Shown here piece after piece: positions 54,995 through 64,000 of a DNA stretch of 64,000 nucleotides. The stretch covers positions 105,659,515 to 105,723,514 of the forward strand of contig OY998177.1 of the NCBI GenBank assembly GCA_963921935.1, written 5' to 3'. The stretch's first letter is position 1. Every line of letters starts with the position of its first letter. Position numbers and translations under genes: made by a program. Source of the DNA: Galeruca laticollis. Its lineage: Eukaryota > Arthropoda > Insecta > Coleoptera > Chrysomelidae. The notes under the pieces are model-generated. The model saw only the letters and a list, made by a program, of their open reading frames with translations. It did not search any database and had not been told where the DNA came from.

Positions 54995-55560
54995 GATTTT
55001 AGACATTAGTGAAATGAGATGGCCGGGTAAGGGAGCTAATGGCAACGGGGAGAAATACTCTGTATAAAACTCTGGAACAGCAAACAACATTGTCCATCAT
55101 GGAGTTGAATTTATACTGCACAAACAAATTGCAACGTGTGTTACCAACTTTGTGCCAATATAAGAGAGGATAGCTCTTCTACAAAAAATAACGCAAGGCC
55201 CGTGAATCTCATCCAAATTTATGCTCCTACTACTACAGCAACGAGGACGTAGACCAGTTCTACAAGCAAATATCAGATATAATCAAAACCTTGCCACAGC
55301 TTTATATAAACATCATTATGGTTGATTTCAATGCCAAGCTTGAGAAAGGTAGAACTGGGGAACACATTGGAGACTGGACTAGGCGAAAGGAACGAACGTG
55401 GCGACACTCTAAGTGCATTCGTAGCGGCACATGATCTGATTGTTACGAATAAATTCTTCCAACAACATACACGTGGAAATCGAATGATGGGAAACTAAGA
55501 ATCAGATATATTTTGTACTCATTAATGAGAGATTGGTACGAGACTGGAAAGTAGTGTTGA
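54995..55560 (+). pseudogene. APE endonuclease relic of a BovB/CFDP2-like RTE element
   Basis: DISEMRWPGKGANGNGEKYS (the 'SE.RW.G.G' block of RTE endonucleases), HGVEFILHKQIATCVTNFVP, then in other frames NLIQIYAPTTT-like, QFYKQISDIIKTLP, IIMVDFNAKLEKG (GDxNAK block with V for G), LGERNERGDTLSAFVAAHDL and IRYILYSLMRDW-like residues. This is the endonuclease sold in databases as craniofacial development protein 2-like. It breaks off at 55560 with no RT, and it joins the preceding RT relic at about 54990 with no spacer. Confidence 0.7.
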
Positions 55561-55897
55561 TTTCTGCTCCGTAATAAACTTCGTTTCACACGGGAATTGC
55601 GAGTAATATAATCAGCAAAACAGTGTATGAATTTTTTAATATAAGGATAAAAGTGTCCAGTGAAAATTCGACAGTATTCAAGTAAGTGTAAGAATAGTTT
55701 TGTCACAAATATACCTAACATAAATAACAATTAGTCAAGCTAAATATCATTGATAAAAGTTCAAGGACCGACGGGTTGACTGGCCTTAGAGCTTTTTTCG
55801 CGTTGTGTTTGGCGATAAGAACAAGTTTATTGATAAAATCCAATAACGGACGTAAAATTATCTAATATTGAGGCGATTAAATTCAAAATAGAAAGAA

Positions 55898-56671
55898 ATG
55901 AGTGATAATGAATATGGCAAAAAGAGGAAGAGTGACAGAGAGGAAGATACGGATGGAGATATTTCCAAAAAAAGTAAGAAAATAGGGAGATCGCCGACAA
56001 AAATAGGAAGTGATATAGAAAAAATTATGAATATGATGGGAAAAATAGGAGACAAAATGGAGGAAATGAGCATGGAGATTAAAAAAACACGAGAGGAGCA
56101 AAAGGAGTACAGAGAAGAAATAAAACAACTGAGGAAAGAAAATGAAAAACTGATGAAAGAAAATGAAAAAATGAAGAAAACAATAACCAATATGGACCAC
56201 AGATTGGAACGACTGGAAAGCGAAAAAAGAAAAAACAATATAGTGGTTCAGGGAGTAGGAATAGAGACAAATAATCCAGAAGAACTACGAAATAAAATGG
56301 AGAAATTCCTAGAAAAAGAATTACAAATAAAGAAAGCGGAAGAAAGCTCAGTAAAGTTAGGAGAAAAAACATGCTTAGTAAGACTGGCAAACCAAGAAGA
56401 GAAAAGGAAGGTGATGCTCAATAAACAAAAATTGAGATTTAAAAGTGAAGAGAGATTGTTCATCCAGGATGACTTGTCGAAGAAGGATAGGGAAATTCAG
56501 AAAAAGATCAGAATGAAAGCTATAGAAGAAAGATATAAAGGAAAACGAGTGAAAATTGGGTTCAGCAAAATGTACATAGAAACAGAGGAATGGAGATGGA
56601 ACACGGAGGAAGAGAAGTTGGAAAAAACAAAACAGAACATATCGACAAAAAACCAGTGGCGACAAGCATAA
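55898..56671 (+). CDS. Intact ORF1 of RTE-like copy C: coiled-coil RNA-binding protein
   Basis: 257 uninterrupted codons. Residues 1-35 are charged and Lys-rich; about 40-105 form a coiled coil (KIMNMMGKIGDKMEEMSMEI, EYREEIKQLRKENEKLMKEN); about 110-170 match an L1ORF1p-type RRM (KRKNNIVVQGVGIETNNPEE, SVKLGEKTCLVRLANQ); 175-235 match its C-terminal domain (RLFIQDDLSKKDREIQKKIR, VKIGFSKMYIETEEWRW). In L1-type elements this protein trimerises and binds element RNA; the same is inferred here. The start is the first ATG after the 5' UTR. It is the only complete ORF1 of the three copies. A second, short Lys-rich frame (56590-56814) overlaps its end and is probably a shadow. Confidence 0.8.
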   Translation: MSDNEYGKKRKSDREEDTDGDISKKSKKIGRSPTKIGSDIEKIMNMMGKIGDKMEEMSMEIKKTREEQKEYREEIKQLRKENEKLMKENEKMKKTITNMDHRLERLESEKRKNNIVVQGVGIETNNPEELRNKMEKFLEKELQIKKAEESSVKLGEKTCLVRLANQEEKRKVMLNKQKLRFKSEERLFIQDDLSKKDREIQKKIRMKAIEERYKGKRVKIGFSKMYIETEEWRWNTEEEKLEKTKQNISTKNQWRQA

Positions 56672-56826
56672 ACTCAGAGGCAGAGGAAAATAAAGTAAAC
56701 CAGGCAATGGAAATGGACAAGGAAATGCAAAAGATGAAGAATAGTACAAATAAAATAATTACAGAAAAGCAACAACTTAAGGTAAACTCCGGCGTTAAAC
56801 GAAAACAAAAATAGAAACAATATGGA

Positions 56827-57543
56827 ATGAGAATAGGAACATGGAACGTGAGAGGTACATTTGAGGAGGGGGCCATAGAACACTTGATCAATGAAATGTG
56901 AAAATACAAATTAGATGTTTAAGCAATACAAGAAACTAAACAAAAAGGGAAAGTAATTACAGAGATAGGCGATTATATGTTCTTTAATAGTGGAGTAGAT
57001 GATAGAATGCTGGGTACAGGGTGTATAGTAAGTAGTCAACTTAAAGCAAATATTATAGATTTTGAGGGAGTATCAGATAGACTATGTAGAATAAGAATCA
57101 AAGGAAAACACAGGAAAACGACAATAGTTAATGCGCATGCCCCTTCTGAGGACGGAGATGAAGACAAGAAAGCAAAGTTCTATGAAGAACTGGAACAAGC
57201 AGTCAATAAAATACCAAAATTTGATGTTAAATGTGTAATAGGGGATATGAATGCAAAGGTCGGACAAGAGGAAGAGTATATAAAAGTAACGGGAGAAAAA
57301 AGTAGACACGCACTCAGTAATGATAATGGCAAGCGACTCATAGAATTTGCTTTAGAAAATAAAATGAAAATCGTGAGTACGTCATTTGACCATAAGAACA
57401 TCCACAAGGTAACCTGGTTATCACCAAATGGCAAAACAAAAAACCAAATAGATCACGTCTTAATAGAAATGAAGCACTTAAAAAAGGTAACAGATGTACG
57501 AAGTAATGGAGGAGCTGATGCGGATAGTGACCACTTTTTGTAA
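56827..57543 (+). pseudogene. APE endonuclease of RTE-like copy C
   Basis: From ATG 56827: RIGTWNVRGTFEEGAIEHLI, then TGA after NEM and TAA after LDV, and AIQETKQKGK (catalytic E). The frame is then open from 56977: LGTGCIVSSQLKAN, VSDRLCRIRI, TTIVNAHAPSEDGDEDKKAK, VKCVIGDMNAKVGQEEEYIK (GDxN), VTWLSPNGKTKNQIDHVLIE and GGADADSDHFL (SDH with catalytic H). A one-base deletion at about 57541 ends the frame just before VITK-like residues and the linker. Two stops and one frameshift. Confidence 0.87.
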
Positions 57544-57563
57544 TTACAAAACTAAATAAAGAT

Positions 57564-58663
57564 ATGCCACCTAGAATTGAACAAGATCAAAAAAAAAGGA
57601 AAAAATACGATTTAGAAAAATTGAAGGACGTGACCAAAATAAATCACTTCCAACAAGAATTTAATAGAGAATTAAATTTAAGACCTTGCGTCGACCAACG
57701 AGAAGAAGAATGGTCACAGATAGAAACTGTAATGAGAGATGTAACAAATAGGATACTAGGGAGCCCCAAGGGAAGAAAAAAAGATAAGTGGTTTGATGAA
57801 CAATGTCAACAGGCGTTGGAAAAAAGAAATAAAATCAGACAAAGAATATTAAAAGAAAACAGTGAAGAAAATACACTAGAGTATAAAAAAGCAAGGAGAG
57901 AAGTTAAACAAATATGCAGAAAGAACAAAAGAAATTACTTTGAAAGGGAATTAATAAAATTTGAAGAAGCTTATAAAAATAAAGGAATGAGAAATTTTTA
58001 TCATGAAATAAGAGAAGGTAAAGGCCACAACCAGGAAGCACCTTATTTTTTGGAAAGCAAAGAGGGATATCTAATAGGGGATAGGGAAGAAAAAATAAAT
58101 ATATTTGCACAGTATATTGAGGAAATACTAAATGATGGTGAGGAAGAACTAGGCGAAAATGATAATGAGATGGAGGAAGAAAATTGTGATGAGGAAGATC
58201 TAGCCATAACGGTCCCAAAAAAACTGGAGGTGACAGAATACTTAAAACATATGAAGAATAATGAGAGTGCAAGAGAAAACAATATTCCAATAGAAATTTT
58301 AAAATATGGAGGCGAACAATTAACGGAGAGAATATGGCAGTTGTTGAAACAAGTATGGCGAGAAGAAAAAATCCCTAAAAATTGGAACAAGGCATTAATA
58401 ATTCCAATCCACAAAAAAGTCCCAAGAAAGAATGCGATAACTACCGTGGAATAGCACTTTTAGATGTAACATACAAAGTTCTGGCTAAAATACTTGAAAA
58501 TCGATTAGACAAATATCACAATGAAAATGTAGGAGAATACCAAGGAGGTTTTAAAGCAGGTAGATCGACAATAGCCCAAATTTTCATTATGAAACAACTT
58601 CAGGAGAATGCTTACGAACAAAATCTAAGTCTGCATATTATGCTATTCACAGATTACAGACAG
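57564..58663 (+). pseudogene. Linker and N-terminal RT of copy C
   Basis: The linker has RKKDKWFDEQCQQALEKRNK (WFD..C block) and a very acidic stretch (DDGEEELGENDNEMEEENCD). The RT begins YLKHMKNNESARENNIPIEI and ALIIPIHKKVP; a frameshift near 58430 leads to CDNYRGIALLDVTYKVLAKI, GEYQGGFKAGRSTIAQIFIM and motif A as LFTDYRQ, cut by the insertion at 58664. The NKAAGxDG block is altered to NESARENN, so this copy's RT had probably decayed before the insertion. Confidence 0.83.
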
Positions 58664-60041
58664 TGTTACATGTTTAATATCTTACCTGCTTAGGTTGTTG
58701 AAAACAATAACAAAACGAGGAAAATTCTAAGTGAATGATATTAAAATAAATCTTAATTAGCATGGGTCTGATCCTTGTAGTGGTTCAACTCTAGAATTAC
58801 CTTATGGATAAATAAATCTCGTTAAAAAAATCCTTGTCTCTCGAAATCACCTGAAAAATAAATAAAACTTTCAGATATTCAACTACTCATTTAATAATTA
58901 TAAACTTGACCTTCAATTAGTGTATTCTTGTTATTTGATATAAAAATGGTCTCAATCTATATGGGTAATTAGCTTGATCAGGAAGCTCCCACGGTCAACA
59001 GTGGTACTGGCCTAAAGGAAAAGAAGATATTTTGTGTGACAGATATTTCCGTTTTCCCTTTTTGAAAGCATTGATTGTGAAACAATGTGTTGCGCTGTAA
59101 GCGGATCTATGAAAAGGAATTTTGTGGTGCAATCAAGGAGGAAGCGGCTAGGATATATGTTTTAAAGCCAGCAACAGATAGTTGGATATATTTCTCTGAT
59201 AACACTAAGCAAAATTCCAGTTTAAACGAACTTCTATTGGAAGCCACATGTTAAGGCCCCATACCAACCATGGTGAGTCGCCAGCTAATTATGACCAAAT
59301 GAATAAAAATAACTATTCGTTTAAGGACTTATTATAATTACCTCTTTCTTTTTAGGCCTTTTTTTCTTATTAATTTCACTTATTCTTGGTTCTCGATCAT
59401 TTCTGTTCTCCCAAATTCACGAGTACTTTTCTCTGTGTGAGCTCTATGGGAAACCACTTTGGAACTGGGCATATTCTGGATGATATTTCCCTGACGAAGG
59501 ATCCCAGGGCATAGCAGATAAGTTTAATTGTTCTCTGCACATTTTTGGACAGTATTTCTAGACTTCTGAATGTAGGTTTCGTTACACTCAGTAACCTCCA
59601 ACAAAATTATCTCGGCTAAACTGCAAGTCATATATATAACATTACCATAGTTGAAAAGTGAATTGTTAGTAGAGTATCAATATTAATTCACATGAGTTTA
59701 TCAACATAAACATTGTTAGATTGAACCCTATAATATAGGACATGAATTAAAGCTAAAATACTTACTTAAATTTTATTTGTACATATCGGGTATATGCATA
59801 TAAACGGTATAGTAGATATACTCCTTGTATATATAACTGTATGTATACTTTCTTGTAACACACTTGAATTCTTTTCAAATTCACAATCGATAAAGCTTGG
59901 ATCAAGTTCATTTGGATGGTTTTCTTTAATAGAACCTACCAACTCGTTGTTTACAGTGGCAGAATTACCCAAAAACTATCCCTGAGGTAAATTGTCGTGT
60001 ATTTAGTTTTATTCAATCCCTATCAACTAAAGGGAGTAACA
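58664..60041. mobile_element. 1,378-bp insertion in copy C, TGTTAC...GTAACA with ACAG duplication
   Basis: The insert starts TGTTACATG and ends GGGAGTAACA; ACAG flanks it on both sides (58660-58663 and 60042-60045). Removing it joins the RT codons for DYRQ and AYYTIK in frame. TG...CA ends with a 4-bp duplication fit a solo LTR, though 1.38 kb is long; a non-autonomous DNA element is possible. Inside is a short plus-strand stretch with EEAARIYVLKPATDSWIYFS (about 59138-59250) that I do not recognise, and no complete ORF. Confidence 0.75.
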
Positions 60042-60045
60042 ACAG

Positions 60046-61126
60046 GCCTATTATACTATTAAGAGAAAAAAAATGTATGAGGCAATGAGAAAGTTATAAA
60101 TACCAGGTAAATTGAGAAGACTAGTGGAAATGACCATACGAAAAATCGAGAGCAAAGTAATTTTGGAGGGCAGTACTTCTAACGAATTCAAGATAGATAG
60201 AGGTCTGAGACAAGGAGACCCATTATCCACAACCCTCTTTAACCAAGTTCAGGAAATTATATAAGAGAAAGTGGTATAAAAACCCGAGGTTTAATTTATG
60301 GGAATAAACATCAGTGTCTAGCATATGCGGACGACATAGTACTTATGGCAAGATACAGAAAAGAACTGCTAAGCGTATTTAAGCTACTAGAAGAGAAGGC
60401 AAGAGAATATGGTCTAGTGATCAACGAGAAAAAAACAAAATACATGGTAATGAAGGATAATGAAAAAACCGATATTATTATGAATTGTAATGGAAACAAA
60501 AGCTACAAAATAGAAAAAGTGGAACAAATCGAATATTCAGGAGTCACTATCACAAATAAAGGTGACGAAGAAAGGGAAATAGAAAAAAGGTTAACAAAAG
60601 ACAGTAAAGCAGCAGGAATGGTATCACAGATGTTTAACTCAAAAGACATATCACGAACAGCAAAAATAAGAATGTACCAAACATTAATAAGACCGTCAGT
60701 TACCTACGCTTGTGAAACCTAAACAATGAACAAAAAGGAGCAGAATAAACTAGAGATATGGGAACGTAAAATGCTCAGAAAGATTTACGGTGAAATAAAA
60801 GAAAATGGAATATACAGAAGAACAAACAGAGAATTATCTGATTTGTATAATCACCCAAGTATAACCCATATAATTAAAGCACAGAGAGCGAGATGGTTAG
60901 GACATATAGGTAAAATGGCAGAAGATAGATGGGTAAAACGAGTGCTGAAAGGGGGAGAAGGTGGTAAAAAGAGAAGAGGAAGACCAAAGAAGAAATGGTT
61001 GGAGGAGGTTAGGAGAGACCTGAGATCAGTGGGAGTAAGGGACTGGCAGAACGAGGCGGGGAATAGAAAAAAATGGAGAGAGAGAGTGAAAGATCTCGAA
61101 GCCGAGGGCCAGATAGGCCTGTACTG

Positions 61127-61130
<4 letters not shown>
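60046..61130 (+). pseudogene. C-terminal RT of RTE-like copy C
   Basis: Resumes as AYYTIKREKK, IPGKLRRLVEMTIRKIESKV, DRGLRQGDPLSTTLFN, then CLAYADDIVLMARYRKELLS (motif C, about 60320), EYGLVINEKKTKYMVMK, IEYSGVTITNKGDEEREIEK, RPSVTYACET, a TAA at 60720, and the C-terminal NKLEIWERKMLRKIYGEIKE, QRARWLGHIGKMAEDRWVKR and RRGRPKKKWLEEVRRDLRSV. The frame ends with a TGA at the (TA)n tail. Three stops or frame breaks before YADD, one after. Confidence 0.85.

Positions 61131-61188
<58 letters not shown>
61131..61188. repeat. (TA)n tail of copy C
   Basis: About 29 TA units between the stop of copy C and the first residues of copy D. Confidence 0.9.
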
Positions 61189-61191
<3 letters not shown>

Positions 61192-63800
61192 AACACCAAC
61201 AGGAAGAACAAGCGGAGTAGGATTCCTAATTAAGAAAACCTGGAAAAATAGAATCATAAGGATAACAAGCACCTCAGACAGAGATGCCAGCATAACACTA
61301 AGACTCTCCAAAAGATATACTATCCAGATTATTCAGGTATACGCCCCAACAATCAGCCATAGTGACGACGAAATAGAATAATTCTATAATGAAATAACCC
61401 AAGAGCTCAGCAACGACAATAGTCACTTCAAATACATAATGGGAGACTTTAATGCCAAAGTAGGACACAGGAAAGACCAAGAAAAAGGAATGGGGAAATA
61501 TGGATTTGGAGAAAGGAATGAAAGAGGAGAGAGATTAATACAGTTCGCACACTTTCAGAACATGTATGTGGTAAACTCCTTCTTCAAGAAGAACCCTAAC
61601 AGAAAATGGACGTGGGAAGGCCCCGGTGCAACTATCAGAAACGAAATAGACTTTATCCTCACCAATAAAATTAACACAGTAAAAGATCTAAGCACGCTCA
61701 ACAAGTTCACTACAGGAAGCGACCATCGACTAATTAGAGCTCGACTGGTCTTAGATATAAAACTAGAAAGGTCAAGACTAATCAAAACCAACACAACGAA
61801 AAACATAAACAACGAAAGGCTGAGAGAGAACTCTCACCAATATGAAGCACTACTAGGAGAAAGACTACAAAAAGTGGAATATAACAACTCTGAACTGATG
61901 GACACAATTCGAAACTGCGTCGTAGAAGTGGGAGGTCTGCAACAACGAGGTGAACACAAAAAACTAACTCCGGAAACAAAAGCACTATTACAAAAACGAA
62001 GAGAAATTAAAAGGATAACAAACATTCAAAGAATTGAATACACCGAACTGTGCAAGACGTTACGAAAGAAAATCGCAGAAGATATCAGGAATTACAACGA
62101 GAAACTGGTACAAACAACAATAGAAAACCGTAAAAGCTACAAACATGCAAAAAGGGCACTAATAATAGGGAAAAGACAGATAGTTGCATTAACTGATGGA
62201 AACACAAGAGCCACAGACAGGAATGAAATAATAGACCTAGTAGCCAAATTCTATGGAGACCTATACAAGGCCCCTGAAAATTTGGAAGAAATAATAGAAC
62301 ACTCAGAAGATGCCATACCAGAAGTTTTGGTGGAGGAAGTAGAAATGGCACTGAAAAGCATGAAAAATGGCAAAGCAGCGGGAAATGACGGCATCACGAC
62401 CGAAATACTCAAATATGCAGGAGCTAAAACATGGAAGTACCTTGCCAAACTATACACGAACTGTCTGATGTCCAGGAGCATACCTAAAGAGTGGAACAGC
62501 GCCCTTATAGTGTTGATCCACAAGAAAGGCAGCAAAGAAGACATTAAGAACTACAGACCAATAAGTCTACTACCAGTGACGTACAAGGTATTCACAAAGA
62601 TCATCCACAACAGAATACAAAATACACTAGACTCGGTCCAACCACGAGAACAGGCTGGATTCCGCAAAGGCTTCAGTACAATAGATCACATCCATACCCT
62701 CAAAGAGGTTATCAGTCGAACCAAAGAATACAACCAACCAGTAGCACTAGCCTTCATCGACTTTGAGAAAGCATTCGACTCTACATATCCCAGAGCAGTA
62801 ATAAATGCCCTAACAGAACAAGGGGTCGACAAGCCATATATTGAGACCCTAGCAAATATATATAGGTTTAGCGAAAGCGAGAGTTAGGATATATGAGGGC
62901 ACACCAGAATTCCCCACCAGCAGAGGAGTTAGACAAGGAGACGCAATATCACCAAAGTTATTTACAGCAACACTAGAAAGCATCTTCAGAAAACTGGGCT
63001 GGAACAACACAGGTCTGAATATAGATGGAGAATACTTGAACCATCTAAGATTCGCTGATGACATCATCCTGATAGCGAGTAACCCTGGCGAAATGCAACA
63101 ACAAATAAATGAATTGAATGCAGCAAGCAACGAAGTAGGCCTTAAAATAAACCTGAGTAAGACCAAGATAATGTATAACGAACTGATAAACGCACAAGAA
63201 ATAACAATTAACGACACTGCCCTGGGAATAGTAGAGGAATGCATATACCTGGGTCAACTAATACACATATCAGGCTCTCTACTTCCAGAAATAAACAGAA
63301 GAATCAAATTAGCATGGAGAACATTTGGACAGAACTCTATCATCTTCAAGTCTAGAATGTCACTCCGTTTGAAAAAGAAAGCGTTTGATCAGTGCGTACT
63401 ACCAGTATTAACATACGGCTGTGAAACCTGGACCCTGAAAACTGATATCATTAGAAAGCTCCAGGTAACGCAGAGGTCTATGGAACGATGCATGCTTGGA
63501 ATAACAAGGAGAGATAGAAAAAGGCTTGATTGGATCAGACAAAAGACCCAAGTGATAGATGTCATAAATAGAATCAGATCCCTAAAGTGGCAATGGGCGG
63601 GGCATCTCGCTAGAAGGACAGACGATAGATGTACCACAAAGATAACGCAATGGTATCCCCGAGGCGTGAAAAGACCAAGAAGACGCCCCAACTTAAGATG
63701 GGACTACGACATAAAGAAACTCACAGGATCAACTTGGGGCCGCATAGCTAGCAATAGACAACAATGGGCCCACATGGAAGTGGAATATATAAATATGTAA
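61189..63800 (+). pseudogene. RTE polyprotein of copy D: endonuclease and reverse transcriptase
   Basis: The endonuclease is entered at TPTGRTSGVGFLIKK; IIQVYAPTISHSDDEIE, a TAA (61378), then an open run from 61381: YIMGDFNAKVGHRKDQEKGM, FGERNERGERLIQFAHFQN, WEGPGATIRNEIDFILTNK, TTGSDHRLIRARL (SDH). The RT has GKAAGNDGITTEILKYAG, IKNYRPISLLPVTYKVFTKI, QAGFRKGFSTIDHIHTL, motif A LAFIDFEKAFDSTYP, a one-base frameshift near 62865, TSRGVRQGDAISPKLF, LRFADDIILIASNPGEMQQQ (motif C), CIYLGQLI, LPVLTYGCETWTL, LKWQWAGHLARRTDDR and the RTE-typical RRRPNLRWDYDIKKLTGSTW. One stop and one frameshift in about 870 codons make it the youngest-looking ORF2. Confidence 0.9.
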
Positions 63801-63862
63801 AGGGAGGCTACACCATAACAAAATGGTTGAATAAGCTGCATATGATGATGATGATATATATA
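61189..63862 (+). mobile_element. RTE-type non-LTR retrotransposon, copy D (5'-truncated, near-intact)
   Basis: Endonuclease (from its middle) and complete RT up to the natural stop at 63798-63800, then a 3' UTR of about 45 bases ending in (TGA)n and TA repeats (63845-63862), the short microsatellite tail usual for RTE. It begins directly after the (TA)n tail of copy C. It is a different subfamily from A-C. No ORF1. Confidence 0.85.
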
Positions 63863-64000
63863 TCAGCATCAAAAATATAAAAACCTAACCAGGAGCAGAT
63901 GGACAGTCGGATCATAACTCGCTGATAGGAAGGATGGGAATCAGGTTGAAGAAGATAGAGAAAAAACGGAAGAACAGAAAAGCGATGGAGATGTAGAAAA
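63863..64000 (+). pseudogene. Endonuclease C-terminus of another RTE element (copy E), running off the window
   Basis: After TA repeats, the plus strand reads ISIKNIKT, a stop, PGADGQSDHNSLIGRMGIRL and KKIEKKRKNRKAMEM, then TAG. This is the 'K.RPGADCGSDH.LL.AKFRLKLKK' end of an RTE/BovB-type endonuclease with its catalytic SDH retained. The upstream part was lost or displaced at the junction with copy D. Confidence 0.7.

Larger units (their letters stand above)
55858..61188 (+). mobile_element. RTE-like non-LTR retrotransposon, copy C (interrupted by a 1.38-kb insertion)
   Basis: ORF1 (55898-56671), endonuclease (56827-57543), linker/RT (57564-58663), insertion (58664-60041) bounded by ACAG, RT remainder (60046-61130) and (TA)n tail (61131-61188). 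Plus strand; the best preserved of the three A-C copies. Confidence 0.85.

Noticed and set aside
1..64000. Host protein-coding genes, tRNA, rRNA or CRISPR arrays
   Set aside because: No frame or structure matched one; regular direct repeats with unique spacers are absent and every recognised domain belongs to a mobile element.

Overview
The window is AT-rich animal DNA, most likely from an insect or other arthropod. It carries eukaryotic transposons with spliceosomal introns, insect-type Ty3/gypsy, BEL/Pao and Penelope elements, several RTE-like retrotransposons and a short TTAGG (arthropod telomere) insertion. I recognise no host gene, tRNA, rRNA or CRISPR array. Nearly everything that can be identified is a transposable element or a relic of one, often nested in another.

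Layout. 1-3185: minus-strand I/Jockey-type non-LTR element running off the left edge. 3520-4030: minus-strand mariner-like relic. 4800-6016: BEL/Pao pol relic, followed by foldback sequences. 8453-8767: Tc1-like helix-turn-helix fragment. 9424-10692: Ty3/gypsy primer-binding site and gag. 11383-14280: a structurally complete PIF/Harbinger transposon with TIRs, a TTA duplication, an intron-containing nuclease gene and an antisense MADF gene, all with broken reading frames. 15400-18470: candidate DNA element with a spliced DUF4806-like gene. 18591-19041: an almost perfect palindrome with 210-bp arms. 20258-22662: gypsy protease piece abutting a piggyBac transposase. 22999-24185: Crypton tyrosine recombinase. 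24351-31600: solo LTRs, hairpin elements and non-LTR tails. 32489-35110: a second, structurally complete piggyBac element.

From 35.5 kb onward the plus strand is dominated by RTE-like non-LTR copies. These are A (35588-39715), B (48738-53478, split by a Penelope-like insertion), C (55858-61188, split by a 1.38-kb insertion), D (61189-63862, close to intact) and E (63863-64000, partial). Between A and B lies a gypsy pol remnant whose integrase holds a TTAGG insertion. Its 3' LTR is interrupted by a Ginger DNA transposon (43578-46151) with a gypsy-like integrase and a C-terminal CXC cysteine-rich domain.

These genes do not form one pathway. Each served its own element's mobilisation, and most now carry nonsense codons or frameshifts. 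The longest open frames are the copy D polyprotein, the copy C ORF1 and the first piggyBac transposase, which has one stop codon. Target-site duplications and split reading frames give an order of events: PIF after its TTA target, Penelope after copy B, the ACAG-flanked insert after copy C, and Ginger after the gypsy LTR.
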